Source of the DNA: Ectothiorhodospiraceae bacterium
Lineage (GTDB): Bacteria > Pseudomonadota > Gammaproteobacteria > Nitrococcales > Aquisalimonadaceae
Length of the DNA: 64,000 nucleotides
NCBI GenBank assembly: GCA_020831845.1
Contig: JAFIFV010000108.1
Span: forward strand, 26,141 to 90,140
Reading direction: 5' to 3'
Shown here: piece by piece, positions 62,900 to 64,000 of the stretch
Numbering within the stretch: position 1 is the stretch's first letter
Layout of the letters: the number at the start of each line of letters is the position of its first letter
Made by a program: the position numbers and the translations under genes
Notes under the pieces: generated by a model
The model's database searches: none
Seen by the model: the letters and a program-made list of their open reading frames with translations, nothing else
What the model was told of the DNA's origin: nothing

Positions 62900-63925
62900 A
62901 TGTCATTTCGCCGTCCCCTCGCCGCCATCGGCCTGCTGCTGGCGTCCGCAGGCATGGCTCACGCCGATACCGTCGTGCTGGACAACGGAGACCGTCTCAC
63001 GGGCACCATCATCCAGGTTACCGGAGGCGTCATGGAATTCCGCCCGGAAGCCACCCGGGCGGCGGTCACCATCCCCTGGGACCGCATCGCGACGCTGTCC
63101 ACCGATCAGAACATGCAGGTTCTGCTGCAGGATGGCACGGAGATCATCGGCCGGGCGGAGAAGGCGGACGATGGCCGCATACGGTTGATATCGGCTGACC
63201 TTGACGAGCCGGTGAGCCTGCGCACCACCGCAGTCTCCCAGATCCGGGGGCCGGACACGCCGGCACGGGACCGGGTCAGGACCACCGGCGGCCTCAACGT
63301 GGGGGGAACGCTGACCCGCGGCAACACCCGGACCGAAGCGTACAACTTCAATGGCGCGTTCGAGGCCAGAACCAACGTCAACAGATTCCGCATTGACGGT
63401 CAGGCCAACCAGGCAAAGGAGGACGGCGAACTGAGCCGGGACAATGCCTCCGGCACTGCCCGCTACGACCACTTCCTGTCGGAACGCATCTACACCAACA
63501 CCTATGTTTCACTGGCCCGGGATCGTTTCCGCGACCTGCGGCTGCGGACCTCGGTCGGTGCCGGTTTCGGTTACCAGTTCTTCGACACCGCGCGGCGGCA
63601 GCTCTCCGCCGAACTTGGCGGCGGTTACGTCAACGAGGACTATTACGATGCGGATAACGAATCCAACCCCGCCGCACGCTGGGCGCTGGACTACGAGGAA
63701 CGCCTGTTCGACGGCGGTCTCCGCTTCTTCCATCGCCAGGAGGGGCTGGTAAGCCTGGAGAACGCCGACGACTTCGTGGTCGGCACACAGACCGGGCTAC
63801 GCTTCCCGCTGATGTTCGGGGTCACCGGCACCGCACAGGTGAATGTGGACTACGACAACACGCCGCCGAGCGGCAACAGCAAGACCGACCAGGCCTATAT
63901 CGTGACCATGGGCTACACCTGGTAA
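62900..63925 (+). CDS. DUF481 outer-membrane barrel-like protein
   Basis: A 341-residue exported protein. Signal peptide RPLAAIGLLLASAGMAHA; residues ~22-110 read DTVVLDNGDRLTGTIIQVTG, then ATLSTDQNMQVLLQDGTEII, a small SH3-like or LSm-like module; the DUF481 barrel covers ~125-341 (VGGTLTRGNTRTEAYNFNGA, ending ...IVTMGYTW with terminal aromatic residue). This layout is that of YdiY-like salt-induced outer-membrane proteins. ATG at 62900 follows GGAGG at eight bases; the upstream frame is a shadow. Role unknown. Confidence 0.88.
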   Translation: MSFRRPLAAIGLLLASAGMAHADTVVLDNGDRLTGTIIQVTGGVMEFRPEATRAAVTIPWDRIATLSTDQNMQVLLQDGTEIIGRAEKADDGRIRLISADLDEPVSLRTTAVSQIRGPDTPARDRVRTTGGLNVGGTLTRGNTRTEAYNFNGAFEARTNVNRFRIDGQANQAKEDGELSRDNASGTARYDHFLSERIYTNTYVSLARDRFRDLRLRTSVGAGFGYQFFDTARRQLSAELGGGYVNEDYYDADNESNPAARWALDYEERLFDGGLRFFHRQEGLVSLENADDFVVGTQTGLRFPLMFGVTGTAQVNVDYDNTPPSGNSKTDQAYIVTMGYTW

Positions 63926-64000
63926 TCCCGTTGGCCCCCGCCCCGGGGGGGGGCCGGGGCACACACCGCGCCCCCCCGAACGCCGAAAACACCCCGGGTT

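Noticed and set aside
63926..64000. G/C homopolymer-rich end as terminator
   Set aside because: The CCCCGGGGGGGGG run can fold but has no T-tract, and the sequence is so low in complexity that assembly-end error is possible.

Overview
The window is dense, GC-rich bacterial chromosome (short intergenic gaps, ATGA-type gene overlaps). The gene set points to a gammaproteobacterium: Hda, a yqjD-yqjE-yqjK-type operon, the large NAD-dependent glutamate dehydrogenase, an AsmA protein, CheC/c-di-GMP signalling genes and OmpW/DUF481/NodT outer-membrane proteins. The genus cannot be fixed from sequence alone. Hydrocarbon-use genes suggest an aerobic, probably marine or oil-associated organism. I see no rRNA, tRNA, CRISPR array, transposase or prophage.

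Layout. 1-2.3 kb: end of an AraC regulator, a VOC protein and a secreted TPR-like protein. 2.4-11.1 kb: a hydrocarbon-oxidation locus with an AlkB-type membrane hydroxylase, a fused ferredoxin/FAD reductase of XylA type, an OmpW/AlkL-like porin co-transcribed with a large Ig-like lipoprotein, and an aldehyde dehydrogenase-AraC pair. 11-21 kb: envelope and unknown genes (DUF3015, DUF4105, lipoprotein hydrolase, PLDc_N peptide, AsmA, PRC-barrel), plus a diguanylate cyclase. 20.7-24 kb: AI-2E-family permease and a yqjD-yqjE operon whose third gene fuses a YqjK-like segment to a monoacylglycerol-lipase-like hydrolase. 24-34 kb: amino-acid/2-oxoacid metabolism (Leu/Val-type dehydrogenase, indolepyruvate ferredoxin oxidoreductase), a GNAT-MAPEG-nitronate monooxygenase-Tag run, and a tightly overlapped receiver-CheC-GGDEF signalling operon. 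34-51 kb: MHYT-GGDEF-EAL protein, IlvD, an unusual KAS III homologue, NAD-GDH, MaeB and a chemoreceptor. 51-56 kb: two small cytochromes c, acylphosphatase, YihY/BrkB, ArsC-like protein, WrbA, DUF2069. 56-64 kb: a complete RND tripartite pump whose adaptor has a very acidic tail, then Hda and a DUF481 protein.

The most novel feature I can support is a family of dispersed intergenic inverted-repeat elements. The full form is at about 51.29-51.57 kb, a 129-bp derivative lies at 20.53-20.66 kb in the opposite orientation, a left-half copy is at 4.69-4.79 kb, a solo end is at 25.14 kb, and there are probable decayed ends elsewhere. Ends follow GGAAGCRCTGAARTATTCAC. Copies share modular internal parts, and one hairpin has a conserved stem but a different loop in the two copies. 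None encodes a protein, so they look like MITE- or REP-like non-autonomous elements.

Pathway logic: the AlkB/reductase pair would make alcohols from alkanes or alkyl-aromatics, the OmpW-type barrel could admit the hydrophobic substrate, and the aldehyde dehydrogenase would finish oxidation to the acid. MaeB, NAD-GDH, the Leu/Val dehydrogenase and the indolepyruvate oxidoreductase serve central carbon and amino-acid turnover.
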